Positions 22,611 through 34,959 of a DNA stretch of 64,000 bases are shown piece by piece. The stretch spans positions 254,152-318,151 of the forward strand of contig CACRXP010000018.1 of the NCBI GenBank assembly GCA_902702965.1, read 5' to 3'. The DNA is from Spirometra erinaceieuropaei. Lineage: Eukaryota; Platyhelminthes; Cestoda; Diphyllobothriidea; Diphyllobothriidae. The position numbers and the translations under genes were made by a program. Position 1 is the first letter of the stretch. Every line of letters starts with the position of its first letter. The notes beneath the pieces were generated by a model. That model saw nothing but the letters and a program-made list of their open reading frames with translations. It was not told the DNA's origin and did not search any database.

Positions 22611-25470
22611 ATTGTTGGAAACGACAATCGATCTGCCTTTGGTGTTTGTGAGGGTTTGTTCGTGTGTGTCAAGGCTTGTTCTCGAAAAAATCAGACAAGA
22701 AATTTTTAAGTAAACTTAGATTGTTTTCACAAGGATAATTTAAGGTCAGATTTCTTTAAACAGTCAGTTTTCTCGGATGGAAGCGAATATGCGAATCCCA
22801 GGTTCTTGTTGTAAAGAAGACGAAGACCCCATCTCTGGGACAGTAGGTTTATTAGTTTATTAGTTTTATTGGGTTTATTATTTTATTTTTATTAGGTTTA
22901 TTAGTTTTCTACTCGTATAGACAACCGTAAGAAAATCCAATTGTTTGATTTTTGAAAAATCTTTGACTTGATGCATTATTTCTTAAAGCTTAAAAGGCCT
23001 CTAGAGCAAATAAACAAAGATGCCCTTGTAAAATTCAACTATGTAATCTTGTGTGGACCGGTGCCAGATATTTCTTGCATCCAGTGTATTCCCAGATGAC
23101 GAAGAAGAATAGTAGAAAGCGAGTTCATGCAATGAACTGTATTTCTTCTGTCATTTTGAAAACGTCCACCTTTTCCTCACCAAAACTGATGAGGCGGCTG
23201 TTCCTGCTGGTCCCGGTTTGTCCTGATACGCCACCTTGTTTTGTATCATGGCCCTCTCCGATGCGCCACCACTGGCCTGCCTGCCTGTTGCGTATTAGCA
23301 CTGACCCTTTCTTGTAAGCAAGAGTCAGGCGCACGACAGGTCCATATATATATATATATTATTACCCATATTGATATATTATTAAAAATAGTCAAATGCT
23401 TTTATCGAGACCGATACATCAGCTTGCTGGCGGCCACACAAAAACGACGTGCAAACCTACGCTTGGCTGTATCCCGCATCTCTCACAAACGGAGATCGAT
23501 CTACCTTCTGCTAAATAAGGCCCAAATCCACCGACCAGTCCAAGAAAATTGTCGAGCAGAACTGAAATACCCCAAAGTCACCGACTGCACAGGCTATCAC
23601 AACGGACCTCAACGGTGAGCAAATAAACACTGTTAGAGAAGTCGAGGGGGACTAACTGAGACTCTTCCTGTCGACCAGAGTATTTACGCAACTACCGGTA
23701 GTATTGGGGACAAAGCCTCGCCTTTAGGTTTTAAGAAACAGAATGAATAACTAGAATTTTTTGCGGCTCGACCTTCTACAGGATATATTAAACTCAAATG
23801 CCAGAAACGTCAGTATTTATGTAGTATTAGCTATTCTTTTAAGCCGTTAGTGGGAAGCTCACCTCAGGCAAATAAGTTACAGGGGGCGTGTATAGAGTGA
23901 CAAACGATTGCACTGGGGATGCCGAACATTTTATGGGTGAACAAATGCAGCTGTGTAAACAGACACAGTACAGTCTGACATGTTTTCTCAAGACTACGCT
24001 GCGGCGCCATCGACCGTCTGACAAACACTCGATACTGCAAGGCTACTTAAATACCGCAGTAGCGCGTATGGATATAAATATTGATGTTGGGTGACCGTCT
24101 CGTTACAATTCTTTACAAGACTTAACGAGGAGGGCGGCAATTTTAGATTTATCCGGCATATGTTCTTGCTTCTTTTATCTTCAAGGAACACTGTGAATTG
24201 CGGAGTTATTTTTTTGAAGTGGAGACAAACACCAACAAGACACGCGACAGCAGAAGTAAGGAAAATTACGACGGTCAACGGGAAATTGCATTGCAAAAAA
24301 CAAGCAGGTCAACTTTCTATTCAGAACGAAAGTCGCCTGACGGCCTATGTCAAGATTCTGTGGAAAGCGAATGTAGTCGCCAATTAGGTGGATTCGTTCG
24401 CTCCGATGTGCATGTATTTGAATATTTTTTTCCATAAATATAAAAGTTCCACAGAGGACAAGTGCCTTTCTGCCTATAAATCTCTAGGCATGGAATATGC
24501 AGGGATGTCCTTCGATTTACTTAAATACACACCCACGGCTCCTGACTTCGTAATCATTGAATTTCTGATTTAAGGCTAGGAAAGCATTTGAACGCGTAAC
24601 TGAATTTTGTGCTTAGCAAATGACGTCATTATACAGATAGAAAAAGTGCCAAACTGCGTGTGAATTGAAGTATAAAGCGGCAAACTGTTCCCACAACTTC
24701 CTCGTTTTTCGTGTTTCAGAAAATCGCAAGGTGGAGTTGGGTGGAAATGAGCTTGGGTGTGATATTTCGTGCTTGTTCCTAAACTGACTGAAACGAGTCC
24801 CAATTCACTCGAAGTCAGGAGATCAGGTTGTAATGTCATTTGACAGCCTTCCAAACCATTACTTTTGATGTGGCATGAAAAAAATCAAAAGCGTTTAAGA
24901 CTTACCCAGTGAGAATGTATATTTAATGAGTAGCTACAAGCGCCGGGTGAACGTCGCATCTGACTTGGTAACTCGTCCTCGTGCCAAATAGCTCTTTGGC
25001 TTTCATATGATCCGACGTAACAGAACAGTCTGTTTTTGAAGCCTGACTGTTAAAAAGGCGCCTTTTGAACGTCTCAGGAGACTTGTTTGTTGTAAGGTAA
25101 CGCTAAACAGCATCAACCCCACCCTCTCCTTCAAAACGCACCTGTCCTACTTGCAAGGCGAAGTCGGCATCACCAGAGGAAGGTGCGGATGCAGTGGCTA
25201 ACAAAGCTAAATAGTCAACTTATGCGTGCAGTATAAAACCAAATCCTTAAGCTCAATTCAGCTGAGTCTCCCGGAACCTGTATGAGTCTGATTGGCATGA
25301 AAGTCGCATTCGGCATGCGTTGATGTCCAGATAAGGGAGATATCTACCTTGTCATTGAGCTGCGTTGGCCGTTGGCTTTTGGTGACAGTTTGTAGGCGTG
25401 TTTGCTTGCTCGTGGTTGAGAGGTAAGCCCTGACCACCAGGTGGGTCGACTGTATTCTATCATTTCTCGC
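22611..25470. other. Unassigned stretch with low-complexity tracts
   Basis: About 2.9 kb without a supported gene. It contains a TTTATTAG-rich tract at 22849-22910 and a short TA tract at 23343-23360. Several pairs of opposed frames at 23.8-24.4 kb overlap one another and show no motif. Confidence 0.4.
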
Positions 25471-26680
25471 CCATGCACAATGACTTACGGTCGACTGGGA
25501 ATGAGATTGGGCTCAATGCCCGCCAACTACGTGACAGCACGATCTTCGTGGCTGACAGCGTCTACCTGCACGCAAATTTGTTTATAATGATGGAAGGTTT
25601 GCGATTTATTCCCTTACCCTCTCGGACCCGGTGTTAAGACACAGTAAGGAGGGTGGAAGAGGGTCTCCCAGCAGTCCTCTGTCTGTTTTCTGGCAGATAC
25701 TCCGAGTTCGCAGTTAATTTCCGAGGAAATTAAGAAACTGCAGCTACAGCTACGCCTTTTGGCTTCTGGTGGCAATTTCAAAGTGTAGTAACTTGTTCAT
25801 GGTACTGCGTTCCGCAGGGACTGCATCCTACTTTCCCTCACTCATCCACAGTGACTTACAGTTAAGTCAACTGGGAATGAGATTGGACCCAGCGCCCACC
25901 GTCCAGTGCGTTCCGCACGACAGTACGACCGTCGTTTCTGACAGTGTCCCACAGTTGGGTGGCGCAGGGACGGTGACCTGCGCGCGAATTAGTTTGCAAT
26001 GATCGTAGATTTGCGATGTATCTATGCCGGTCAAGGATGTGAGATCAACTTAAACCACGCACAATAATTTCGTTTCGTCTAATGTCAGAAGTCAGGAAGC
26101 TGCAAGGACAAGTTTATTCTATACACAGGGGAGGTTGCCGTAAGTTGGGTGTTTGCTTGCGACAGAGAAAAGCGCCGGATCACGGAGAGTGTCAGTCGCG
26201 GTGTGTTGTGTAAGAGTGAGTGTCTGGGTCAGGAGGAGGGCGTGACTGGCTGAGTGTTCGTCGTGTGATTGGACAACTTAGGGGAGGAATGGGGGGGCGC
26301 ATACTCACAATGTCTCACGGGTATCAAGTCAGGGCGTTCGACGCGCGTGAGGTGATGAAAGTTTTTGAGGTCAGCCGACAGGCACTGGAGTTGAACCGGA
26401 GGTGTCCCAGTTCTAGCCGGCGGGGGTGGCCGTGTGTCAACAGCTGTCGCGGCCATTGTTCGACAAAACGGAGCCGGAGAAAAGGGTAACTGGGACGGCT
26501 GCTACGCGTCTTTCCCACTTCCTCTCTTCTCCCGAAGTCAGTTTCAAGGTAGATCGGAAGCAGAATCGCGCGCAGATAACTGGAGCCCTGTCAGCTTGCG
26601 CCTAGGTGTGCCATCACACTCCTTCATGCATGTTATTTTCTGCGGTTGAGCAACCCAATAACGCGCACCGGACCTTGGTG
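25471..26680 (+). repeat. Repeat D-related blocks, duplicated
   Basis: Two related blocks, about 25470-25580 and 25840-26010, share CAATGACTTACGGTCGACTGGGAATGAG-type sequence (differing in places) and lead to D-like sequence. A partial S3 end (GTTAATTTCCGAGGAAATTA) lies at 25701-25738. The 89-codon frame at 26220-26489 lies in GC-rich sequence with no motif. Confidence 0.45.
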
Positions 26681-28388
26681 TTGTCTTCATAATGGTCCAC
26701 TGCAAAGCCAGCATGGTTCGTTCTTCAAATACCATCCCTTAATTGTCGTTGGCTTTCTCGTCCTTTTCATCCATCGGTCGCCCCGTCTTCTTCTTTGCCC
26801 TGTTTCCCTCTGAAGGCAATACTCAGATGCAGGGCTTTGTATGAAGCATTCTTCTGTGGAGTCAGGGACGCAGTCGTTCACATGAATTCGTGTACTGAGT
26901 GATCATTAAAACCACTGCTATTGGAACTACCACTAACAGGTTAAGTGGAGGACGCAGTATGCCTTCGAATTCAAAAATACATTTTCGTTGGATCCTGCAA
27001 CAGGAAATGCGGTCCCAGGGTGACTCCTAGAGGACCTGACATTGGCTTCGGTTTAAGTTTCCTTCCAGTCAATTAACTAGGCCTCATTCAACAAACCATT
27101 TCCCATGTAGTGTGTTTTATCACTTATTTTTACTTTCTTCCTAGAAAATTCACTTTGCCAAACAGTTCCATATAAAAAGCCCATTATGGGATTTAGATCA
27201 TCGGAATATATACGGATTTAACCTCCCACTCTGGAACAGCGTAAAAACGACATGAGTTCGTAAGCTATAGAAATAGCTGTGTCCTTAAGAATTCTCTTTG
27301 TTACGGACCTTCGGAAACCGAGCTACTAAAATAATTTAAGTACATAAGGCGTGAAATTAATGAATTTTCAATGACAGCACGCGCTCCCATCGAGCCTTGA
27401 AAGGCAAGAAACAGATTAATATTTCTTGGCAAGGGACGACAGAACACATTTAACTCGTTGAAAGCGCGCCTTTCGTTGATGATGGATGGGTAGATCCAGG
27501 GATAAAGTGATTTCTCATCATGTGACCTGGATGCTGTTGAGTTCATTAGTAGCGTCGGCACCGAGTTTCGTAAATTAACTGAAAATGTTTTGGTGGTGAT
27601 CTAGTTTATTTACTTCTGCTGTAGAGACTCCATCCAGACTTGAAACAAATGCAGGTAAGTTGCCTCGAAATTCACGGTCACAGATTCAAACGGAGAAGGA
27701 GAACTCCGAGTCGGTAAATTTCGAAATGCATCCGGAGTTTTTGCTCGCTTTCAGGATTTACAGATAGCATGACGGGCGATTAAACTTAACCTAATTCACT
27801 AAGTCCAACGCGTACCTTTAAAAATCGAACCCTTTGTGGACGCATAACACCGTACTGAACATGGACTATTTTACATATTCTGCGTGCAGTACTCATCAAT
27901 ATGAGTGCGGCAAACTACGCGACTAATTATATGAGCGTCTAAGGAGTCATAAATGTCTTTTAATCGAAAGACGCAATCTTTTAAACATCAAATCGGAAGA
28001 AGAGGTAATTCGACATAAAATTGGGGCAACGTATGTTTGAGCAAGACTTCTGCAAGGTGCCCCTGAGAATCCGGGCAAAAATGCTCCATCCCACCAGTGA
28101 TTATTTTCAAATGTGATCAGTGCAAACGCTTGGTTAGCCACCCATTCTAAAGTCAGATTGATAGCCTACAGACATTGATCTAAAACGATGCTCGTCCTTA
28201 ATTCCCTTCGTAACATTCTATGCGGTGGCTTTTCGAGATAAAATCGCATTAAGAGTGCTCTGTGCCTGTGATAGTTCATCCTTGGCCCGGCTGTTTGATC
28301 ACCAACGGATTTGGTATGAAATGCACGCATATCGTTCTTCCAGCTGGAAGGAAAGGCCTCCATCTGCAAAAAAGCCCTTGACAAAGGT
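26681..28388. other. Unassigned stretch
   Basis: About 1.7 kb with no gene or repeat recognised. Confidence 0.35.
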
Positions 28389-28666
28389 ACAGTAGGTGGG
28401 CTAACTCATGAAATGTCAGCTAAAATTCCGAACTGCGCTTTCGTTTCGAAAAGATTAATTAAGAAACGTTGTAAAACTAATCAGCCTGCAGTATAATTCT
28501 ATATTGATTTAGTTACCCCAGGCCTCCGGCTGTCGAACGAGTTTCTTTCCGCTTGCATTCAAAAGCCGTACTCTGCAAAAAGTGACCCCTTAATAAGCAT
28601 ACATTTTTCTCATTGATGTTCGATGCCCCTAAAAGTCCACATATATATCATGGAAACATGAATAAG

Positions 28667-29068
28667 CTGAAGTAGGCAAGAACGGCAGGATTTATTGACA
28701 CCAAAAATTTCGCGACTGCTCTTCAGCTGCTTCCTGTCGCTTCATAAGAGGGATAACGAGTGAGAACAATACAACAGATTTGAATTCATGCAGAAAATCG
28801 ATGCAGAAACAGCAAGGTTAGGGTTTTGGGCAAAGTTGGTTAATCGATAAAGTTAGTAACACAAACGCCGTAGGGGAAGAAAGTGAAAAAAGGAGGAAAC
28901 GTTAAAGAGCAAAAATGAGAGGAGAGGGGGAATCATGGAGCCAGAGGCTACCATGGCAATGTTAGGTTCACCACGTGCTCCAATTGTTTACAAAGATCTG
29001 GTTTCACTCGTCGTATATAGGCTGCCGTTCTTGCCTACTTCAGCTTCGTACCGGGGACAAAATGCTTC
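28667..29068 (-). mobile_element. Nested hammerhead-bearing element with 13-bp target duplication
   Basis: AAACATGAATAAG is present on both sides (28654-28666 and 29069-29081) and belongs to the MITE consensus, so it is a target site duplication. The insert starts CTGAAGTAGGCAAGAACGGC and carries the inverse (28667-28688 against 29022-29043), leaving 25 extra bases before the second duplication. On the minus strand it has a hammerhead motif near its 3' end and AATAAA. It has no coding frame, so it looks like a non-autonomous PLE- or SINE-type retroelement. Confidence 0.75.
28685..28730 (-). ncRNA. Hammerhead ribozyme candidate
   Basis: Minus strand: GCAG (helix I), CUGAAGA box, GC-AGUC-GC (helix II), GAA box, AUUU..AAAU (helix III, 4 pairs), AUC as the cleavage triplet, then CUGC closing helix I. 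All invariant core positions are present and all three helices form. Confidence 0.7.
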
Positions 29069-29798
29069 AAACATGAATAAGATATCTATTCTTCCGCTCA
29101 TTCGGTAGAAAGTTATGTCTTCTTTCAACTTTATACTCGAAGGAAGGGTTTTATTCCGTTTTCAAAAAAGTACCTAATCGTTGGGCTTTTAGATACCGTG
29201 AAATGGTTGTGCATAGGTCGTCACGTCTCCGCATTTACCAATGCGGCTTGTAAAGTTAACAATATGGATCGAATCCAATGTTAAATTTTTTGAACCCCCT
29301 TTGGTCTTTACTCAATACCGTAGAGAAATGTGTGGTTTTCCGTACTTGGACAATACATGGCTTGTAGTTTGGAAACCCTGAATGCACGTCTGACGGCAGA
29401 GCGGGCTCAAAATTATTCGGGAATTGCAAAAGTTTTTGAAAACCGAATTATATCTCTCCGCCGAGCATAAAATTTGATAAATACGTATTTGTCTACCGAA
29501 TGAGCAAAAGAATGAATATTTTTACGCATGATTTCCATGAAATATAATTAGACTTTTAGAGGCGTCGAAAATAAATGAGAAAAGTGCATTTACTTAAACA
29601 GTCATTTTTTCAGAGTGTAGTTCTTGCATGCAGTCAGAAATAAGTTCATCCGAAAGCCGGCACTCTGAGGTAACTGAAATATTATAGAATTATGTTGCAG
29701 GTTGACTAGTTTTACATCCCTTCTCAATTAATCTTTTAGAACCGAAAACGCATTTCGGAATTTCGGTTGACATTTCATGAGTTACCCCACCGACTGTA

Positions 29799-30354
29799 AG
29801 CTGTACATGCCTGGTTCGTTTTCTAGAGTCATCTTCTTGGATGGGAGCAGCACTCACCAAATTAAACAAAACATGCAAACGGCTGATGCGAAAATCTCCA
29901 TCGCCCCTCATAAAAACAGTAAATAACAAACACATTGATGGCATTTTGAAAGGAAGCCCAGAAGGTGCATTACTTTTTAACTTGGCAAATGGGGTGTTTG
30001 AAATACAGGCAGTTTGAAGGACCGACAACAGGTAGGAGGCAGAGCAACATGCGTTTTTGCGGGCACGTGTATGTAGAAGGTGACGCAACCCCTGACGTTT
30101 GCGCGATCCGGCAACAAGAGAGGTTGGAACCTGTGGAGGCGAACGCGAATTACGCGCTGCAAGAGCTCTTGCTAAATAGCGCGATCCTGTTCCCAGCCGA
30201 GAACGCGTGAGACCGATGTGCGGTGAGCAGTCTAGAAAGTTGTTCTTTCACTGAACCTGCGATGGAATACTGCAGGCCTTCAAAAATTCCATAAGAGTAT
30301 AGTGGCTGATTCGATTATCGACCACTTCTATTTTCTTCTATGCAATTATGAATT
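29799..30354. other. Unassigned stretch
   Basis: Opposed frames at 29690-30088 and 29965-30210 overlap. The minus frame starts outside and ends inside the MITE end, so it is not a gene. No motif seen. Confidence 0.35.
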
Positions 30355-30742
30355 ACAGTAGGTGTACTAACTCGAGAAATGTTAGCCGACATCCTGAAAT
30401 ACGTTTTCGTTTCGCAAAGACTACTTGAGTAGGGTTGTAAAATTACTCATCATGTAGCATAAATCTATGATAATTCAGTTGCCTCGGTATAATGGTTTTT
30501 GAACAAACTTCTTTCTGTACTCATGTAAAAGCCGCACTTTGTAAAAAATGACTACTTAATTGGCATGAATTTTTCCCACTCATTTTCGATGCCCTTAAAA
30601 ATTCAATTAGATTTCATGAAAAACATGCATAAAAATATTCAGTCTTCTGTGCATTCTATAGAAAATGACGCCTTCTTCCAATTTTATACTCGAAGAAGCA
30701 GCATAATTTGGTTTTAAAAAGGTTTCTAGTTGTGAGGTTACT
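30355..30742. mobile_element. F1 MITE, truncated
   Basis: Begins TA-CAGTAGGTGTACTAACTC and follows the F1 consensus until about 30742, then stops. Confidence 0.65.
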
Positions 30743-30861
30743 GTTAGCAGACTTTTGTCCGCCTAAATCCACTTTTACGGTCTGCTATCCTATTTTAAAC
30801 ATATTAACTCATATTCCATGAGCGGAGACGGTGGTCTAGGCCTAATTGCAAAACACATAGA

Positions 30862-31024
30862 GAGGTTATGAAGGCTCAGTGGTTAGAGGCGTGGACTTCT
30901 AACAAACAGGTCGCGAGTTTGAGCCTCGGGTGTGCCACAATTCGGGATCGGGTATGACTGGCTGACGACGGTTAATAAGTCAGAAATGGCCATTCCAGTC
31001 TTCCTTGTCTTTGTCGGTAATAGC
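30862..31024 (+). mobile_element. SINE B
   Basis: tRNA-like head GGCTCAGTGGTTAGAGGC and GCGAGTTTGAGCC, tail GACTGGCTGACGACGG, GGCCATTCCAGTC and CTTTGTCGGTAATA. Confidence 0.65.
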
Positions 31025-31599
31025 ATTCGGCCCTAAAATCGTTCATTATGATTTTGAACCTCGCCCACTTTTGAAAATGTTTACACAATTTATTCCCAAC
31101 GACAGTGCGATTTGATGACTTGCTGGAAATTGCATCCCATTGGTAAGTCCAAGGATCAGGCATGCCGACGAATAACGGTATTAATTTTGATTAGAAGCAT
31201 ACGTGAGTTCATCTCGCATATGTTTTCAACACTCCATGCGATATCAGTCAAACCCGCATCGTCACTGTAGCCCGGCAAAAGATATCCCCGCAACTTAAGT
31301 ACTCCTTTCTATCAAGTGGAGATGGAGAAAACAGCTGAAATATGTGTGAAATTTATTACAAGCGTATTACCACTACAACCGCTGTCGGGTATTACTTTCC
31401 AGCGGGGAGTACATTTTGAAAATATCAGCCATCTCTTTCAGCGTCTACTCTACCAGGATGATTCACTTAGTCATCAACTGCCTACTGCCTGAGAGACTGC
31501 CTAACTCTGTGTGTGAACCTCATTAGTCCTGTTACTCATCTACAATTATGCTCTTAATCACACACTGTGCCAGGAAGTTTGTAGCACCCGTTCCGACTG
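31025..31599. other. Unassigned stretch
   Basis: No gene or repeat recognised. Confidence 0.3.
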
Positions 31600-31859
31600 T
31601 GCTCCCCTTCCCTTCACCACCTTTGACGTTGTTTTCCGCGCTCCACTGGTTTCTAACAAGTATCCCTGCTTTGGACAGAACTCTCGAGAGGGGATGTTTT
31701 TTTCAGAAGCTGAACCTGCCCTAAAGCATAATTGCACACCGCAGTAAATACCCCAATTCCAAGACTAAGCATAAAACTGTAGGGTTAGAGGATACCATAC
31801 TAGCAGCACAGGTACTAACTGCTTGGGTGGTATCCTCCAATGCGAAATTGTATTACTAG

Positions 31860-31984
31860 CTGCCTGTCGGCAGTTAATGAATATTACGCTGTCATCCCGC
31901 TACGGCTGTTGGACTCTGGCCCAACAGGCTTAAAAATACTGATCTTCTCTTGGTTTGCAGTTAATTTCTAAGGAAATTAAAAAG
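31860..31984 (+). repeat. S3 structured repeat, copy 2 (shortened)
   Basis: TGCCTGTCGGCA hairpin and the terminal AATTTC..GGAAATT hairpin are kept. The closing stem AATATTCAT of the junction is deleted. Confidence 0.55.
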
Positions 31985-32172
31985 CCACAATTTCTAAATT
32001 GAAATATCCACCAGGAGGCAGACAGGGAATGCTGGGTGACCCACTGACGAGCCGAACCCCTCGCAGCTGTGCCATGCAGCGGAAGAATATCGGCAAAACA
32101 CGCGTGTATGGGCTTTTGGCTATTACCTATGCTGTTAGTATGGAAGCACCTTAACCTAAGGTATACTACTCG

Positions 32173-32323
32173 TTGCCTGTCGGAAGTTAATGAATATTAC
32201 GCGGTTATCCGCTGTGGCTGATGGGCTTCGGCCAAATATTCATGCATAGGTCTGAGCCTATAGACTTTAAATATACTGATCTACTCCAAGTTCACAGTTA
32301 ATTTCTAAGGAAATTAAAAAGCC
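32173..32323 (+). repeat. S3 structured repeat, copy 3
   Basis: All stems present: ATGAATATT/AATATTCAT, GCGG/CCGC, GGCTGA/TTCGGCC, terminal hairpin. Confidence 0.65.
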
Positions 32324-32781
32324 ACAATTTCTAAATTGAAATATCCACCAAAAGGCAGACAGGGAATGCTGGGGGACCTACCACCGAGCCGAACCCCTCG
32401 CAGCTGTGTCATGCAGCGGCAGAATCTCGGCGAAACACGCGTTTATGGGCTTTTGGCTATTACCTGTGCTGTTAGTATGAAATCCCCTTACCCTACATGT
32501 GCGTGTGTGCTTGGTCATTTAGAACTTTTCTTCACTACCTATGACACTGTTTCCCGCGCTCCACCGGTTTCTAACAAGTATCCCTGTTTTGGACAGAACT
32601 CTCGGAAGGGGTTGTTTTTTTTCAGGAGTTGAACCTGCCCTAAAGCATAGCCGTAATCAGGTCGCAGTAGATACCCTAGTTCCAAGACTAAACGTAAAAT
32701 TTTAGGGTAAGAGGATACCACACTTGCAGCACAGGTACTAGCTACTCGTATGGTATCCTCTTGTGCGAAGATATATTACTA

Positions 32782-32940
32782 GCCGCCTGTCGGCTATCAA
32801 TGAATATAACGCAGTCATCCCGCTACGGCTGTGGGAAGTTGGCCCAAGTACTCATACGTAAAATTTTGGTTTGTGCCTGTAGACTCTAGTATAAGCTGAT
32901 CCACTCAAGGTTAGCAGTTCATTTCTGAGGAAGTCAAAAA
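32782..32940 (+). repeat. S3 structured repeat, copy 4
   Basis: Diverged copy. The closing stem is partly lost (ATGAATATA against AGTACTCAT). Confidence 0.5.
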
Positions 32941-33261
32941 CCAACAATAAAAAAATTGTATTCAGAGGTTATTTAATTTGTTCTGTCATATTTACTCAGT
33001 GGTTTTCATGCACAAGCTTTCTGTACATCGAAAACTGAAGTTTACACGATTGCAACTCGTTTTCATGCAGCAAAAGAAGCTAAGACTGAAGCGCATGGAT
33101 GACGTATCTAAAGCACTTCCATTGGAGGCAACAGCAGGCAACATCGTCTAATAGTAGAAGGGCGCTCACCGATGGTTCTGACGGAACTCGTTCGTTACGT
33201 TGTGCCTTACGGGCTATCTCTCGAGCCCAACCAGCAGCCGCACAGCGGATCATCAAATAGG

Positions 33262-33430
33262 CAGAATGTTATTACCGACAAAGATAGGGGAGACTGGAAT
33301 GGTCATTTCCGGCTTATTAGCCGTCGTCAGCCAGCCATACCCAAGCCCGAAGTGTAGAACACCCGAGGCTTGAACTCGCGACCTGTTAGCTAAAAGTCCA
33401 CGCCTCTAACCACTGGGCCACGAGCCTATT
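33262..33430 (-). mobile_element. SINE B
   Basis: Minus-strand copy with GGCCCAGTGGTTAGAGGC, GCGAGTTCAAGCC, GGCTGACGACGG and CTTTGTCGGTAATAAC. A SINE B leader (+) lies at 33152-33175. Confidence 0.65.
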
Positions 33431-33462
33431 GCCCTGTTGTTTTTAATCGACAATATAAAATT

Positions 33463-33565
33463 GTAGGGACGCTCACACACTTTCGGGGTTGGGTATGACT
33501 GGCTGACGACGACTAATAAGCCAGAAATGGCCATTTCAGTCTCCCCTATCTTTGTCGGTAATAAA
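33463..33565 (+). mobile_element. SINE B leader and tail, head deleted
   Basis: Starts GTAGGGACGCTCAC, then GGGTATGACTGGCTGACG to CTTTGTCGGTAATA, without a tRNA-like head. Confidence 0.55.
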
Positions 33566-33690
33566 ATACTGCAAACAACGGATAAAACATCCTTTACAGA
33601 TGTTGCTGAGCAGTGCTGAGGTGGTAGTTAGGTTAGATAACTGCTTCTCTATCCTGTTCTGTTTCAAAGACTAGAAAATATACTTCTCGA

Positions 33691-33848
33691 TGACTGTCGG
33701 CAGTTAATGAATAGTACCCGCTCACCCCGCTGTGGCTGATGGACTTCGGCCCAAATATTCATACTTTGAATTTTGGTCTGCACTCGTCGTCTCCACTAAG
33801 AACTGATCTACTACGGATAGGCAGTTAATTTCTAAGGAAACTAAAAAA
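33691..33848 (+). repeat. S3 structured repeat, copy 5
   Basis: GGCTGATGGACTTCGGCC hairpin (6 pairs) intact. Closing stem ATGAATAGT/AATATTCAT has one mismatch. Confidence 0.6.
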
Positions 33849-34472
33849 CGACGACTAAGCGGAAAAACTGGCAAAATTCAACCCTGACTTATTTTTCAGG
33901 GGAGGTGCTTGTTACTGTTTTTACTGCAATGTCTCGCAGAAAATTCTAATTGTCCATTAGTAAGGCGGTGCAAACTCGTGCTGGTAACAGAGTTGGTTTC
34001 AAGTGAAACAAACTACTGACAAGGCGGAAATATAACCACTACCTTCCATGAGGTTCGTGCTTGCATAACAGTTGTACACTTTCGATCGTCGGACGTCCGA
34101 ATTTGGACAAAGACCTCAGAAAAAAGACTTGGACAGTGTTATCACCGCATAACTTGATTTGAACCACAAAGATTTAGCCGACATTTGGCTATCTACCTCG
34201 CAGATAATTCGTTTAAAATATGCTCACCTTAATTAATTGAATATTGACAGAGCACGATATATTGCCATAGAAAATCAAACGGAGATGGCTTTGTACGGCA
34301 ACATAGTGAGGTTTTACTTCTATTGCGAAAGCAGAAGGTTTCATCATGGTGTCCGGTGCCTGTGTTGACATGGTTCAATGCTTAAACGATTCAAAATGTA
34401 TTAGGAAATGTAAAGTCTAGAAATGTGGGCACTGATATGCGGTGGTATTAATTATTGAGGGTTGGTTCTGCC
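33849..34472. other. Unassigned stretch
   Basis: No gene or repeat recognised. Confidence 0.3.
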
Positions 34473-34891
34473 GTACCAGGAAGTCTGGTACTGACATGAA
34501 TTTCTTATTCTTCTACTTCAGCAAGCTTTGACAACGAGACATTAACTTTACTTTATCTTATCGACTGATCTATTGCGACAAGCTCGGCTACGAATAGACT
34601 GAAGTATAACTGAAATAAATCCCAAATCACACTCTATCCTGCAAACACGGCAAACCACAACACAACCCATTTGTCTCTCGTTCGACAATGACAATTGGCT
34701 GGTGTTGTGGGTTGCCGTGTTTGCATGATAGAGTGTGATTTGGGGTTGACTTGAGTTATACTTCAATCTTTTCGTAGTCGAGCTTGCCGCAATAGATCAG
34801 TCGACAAGATTAAGTAAAATGTATGTCTCGTTGTCGAAGCTTTCTGAAGTAGAAGTATAAGAAATTCATGTCAGTACCAGACTTTCTGGGT
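34473..34891. repeat. Foldback element, arms about 190-210 bp
   Basis: The left arm (GTCTGGTACTGACATGAATT, CTTCTACTTCAG, CAAATCACACTCTATC) is mirrored by the right arm, with a spacer of about 36 bases near 34664-34700. The 72-codon minus frame at 34548-34766 spans the centre and is not a gene. Confidence 0.75.
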
Positions 34892-34959
34892 AGAAAAGGC
34901 TTCATGGTTCGACCCAAATTACTACACAACATTTGCCACAAGATTTCAAGTAAAGGCGA

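Larger units (their letters stand above)
28389..29798. mobile_element. F1 MITE interrupted by a 402-bp insert
   Basis: Ends are TA-CAGTAGGTGGGCTAACTC and GTTACCCCACCGACTG-TA. Without the insert at 28667-29068 the length returns to about 1 kb, like other F1 copies. Confidence 0.8.
31600..32945 (+). repeat. Nested direct repeats built around S3
   Basis: A block at 31600-31984 recurs at 32520-32940 (CGCGCTCCACTGG/CGG, TTTGGACAGAACTCTCG, GGATACCA, GCAGCACAGGTACTA, then S3). Between them, two S3-plus-linked units of about 310 bp stand in tandem (31860-32170 and 32173-32520). Confidence 0.65.

Noticed and set aside
28667..29068. DNA transposon with terminal inverted repeats
   Set aside because: The inverted repeat is not at the exact right boundary (25 extra bases), the target duplication is 13 bp, and a hammerhead and AATAAA are present, which fit a retroelement better.
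34840..34895. Hammerhead at the end of the 34.5-34.9 kb foldback
   Set aside because: The box reads CTGAAGT instead of CTGANGA and helix I does not form.
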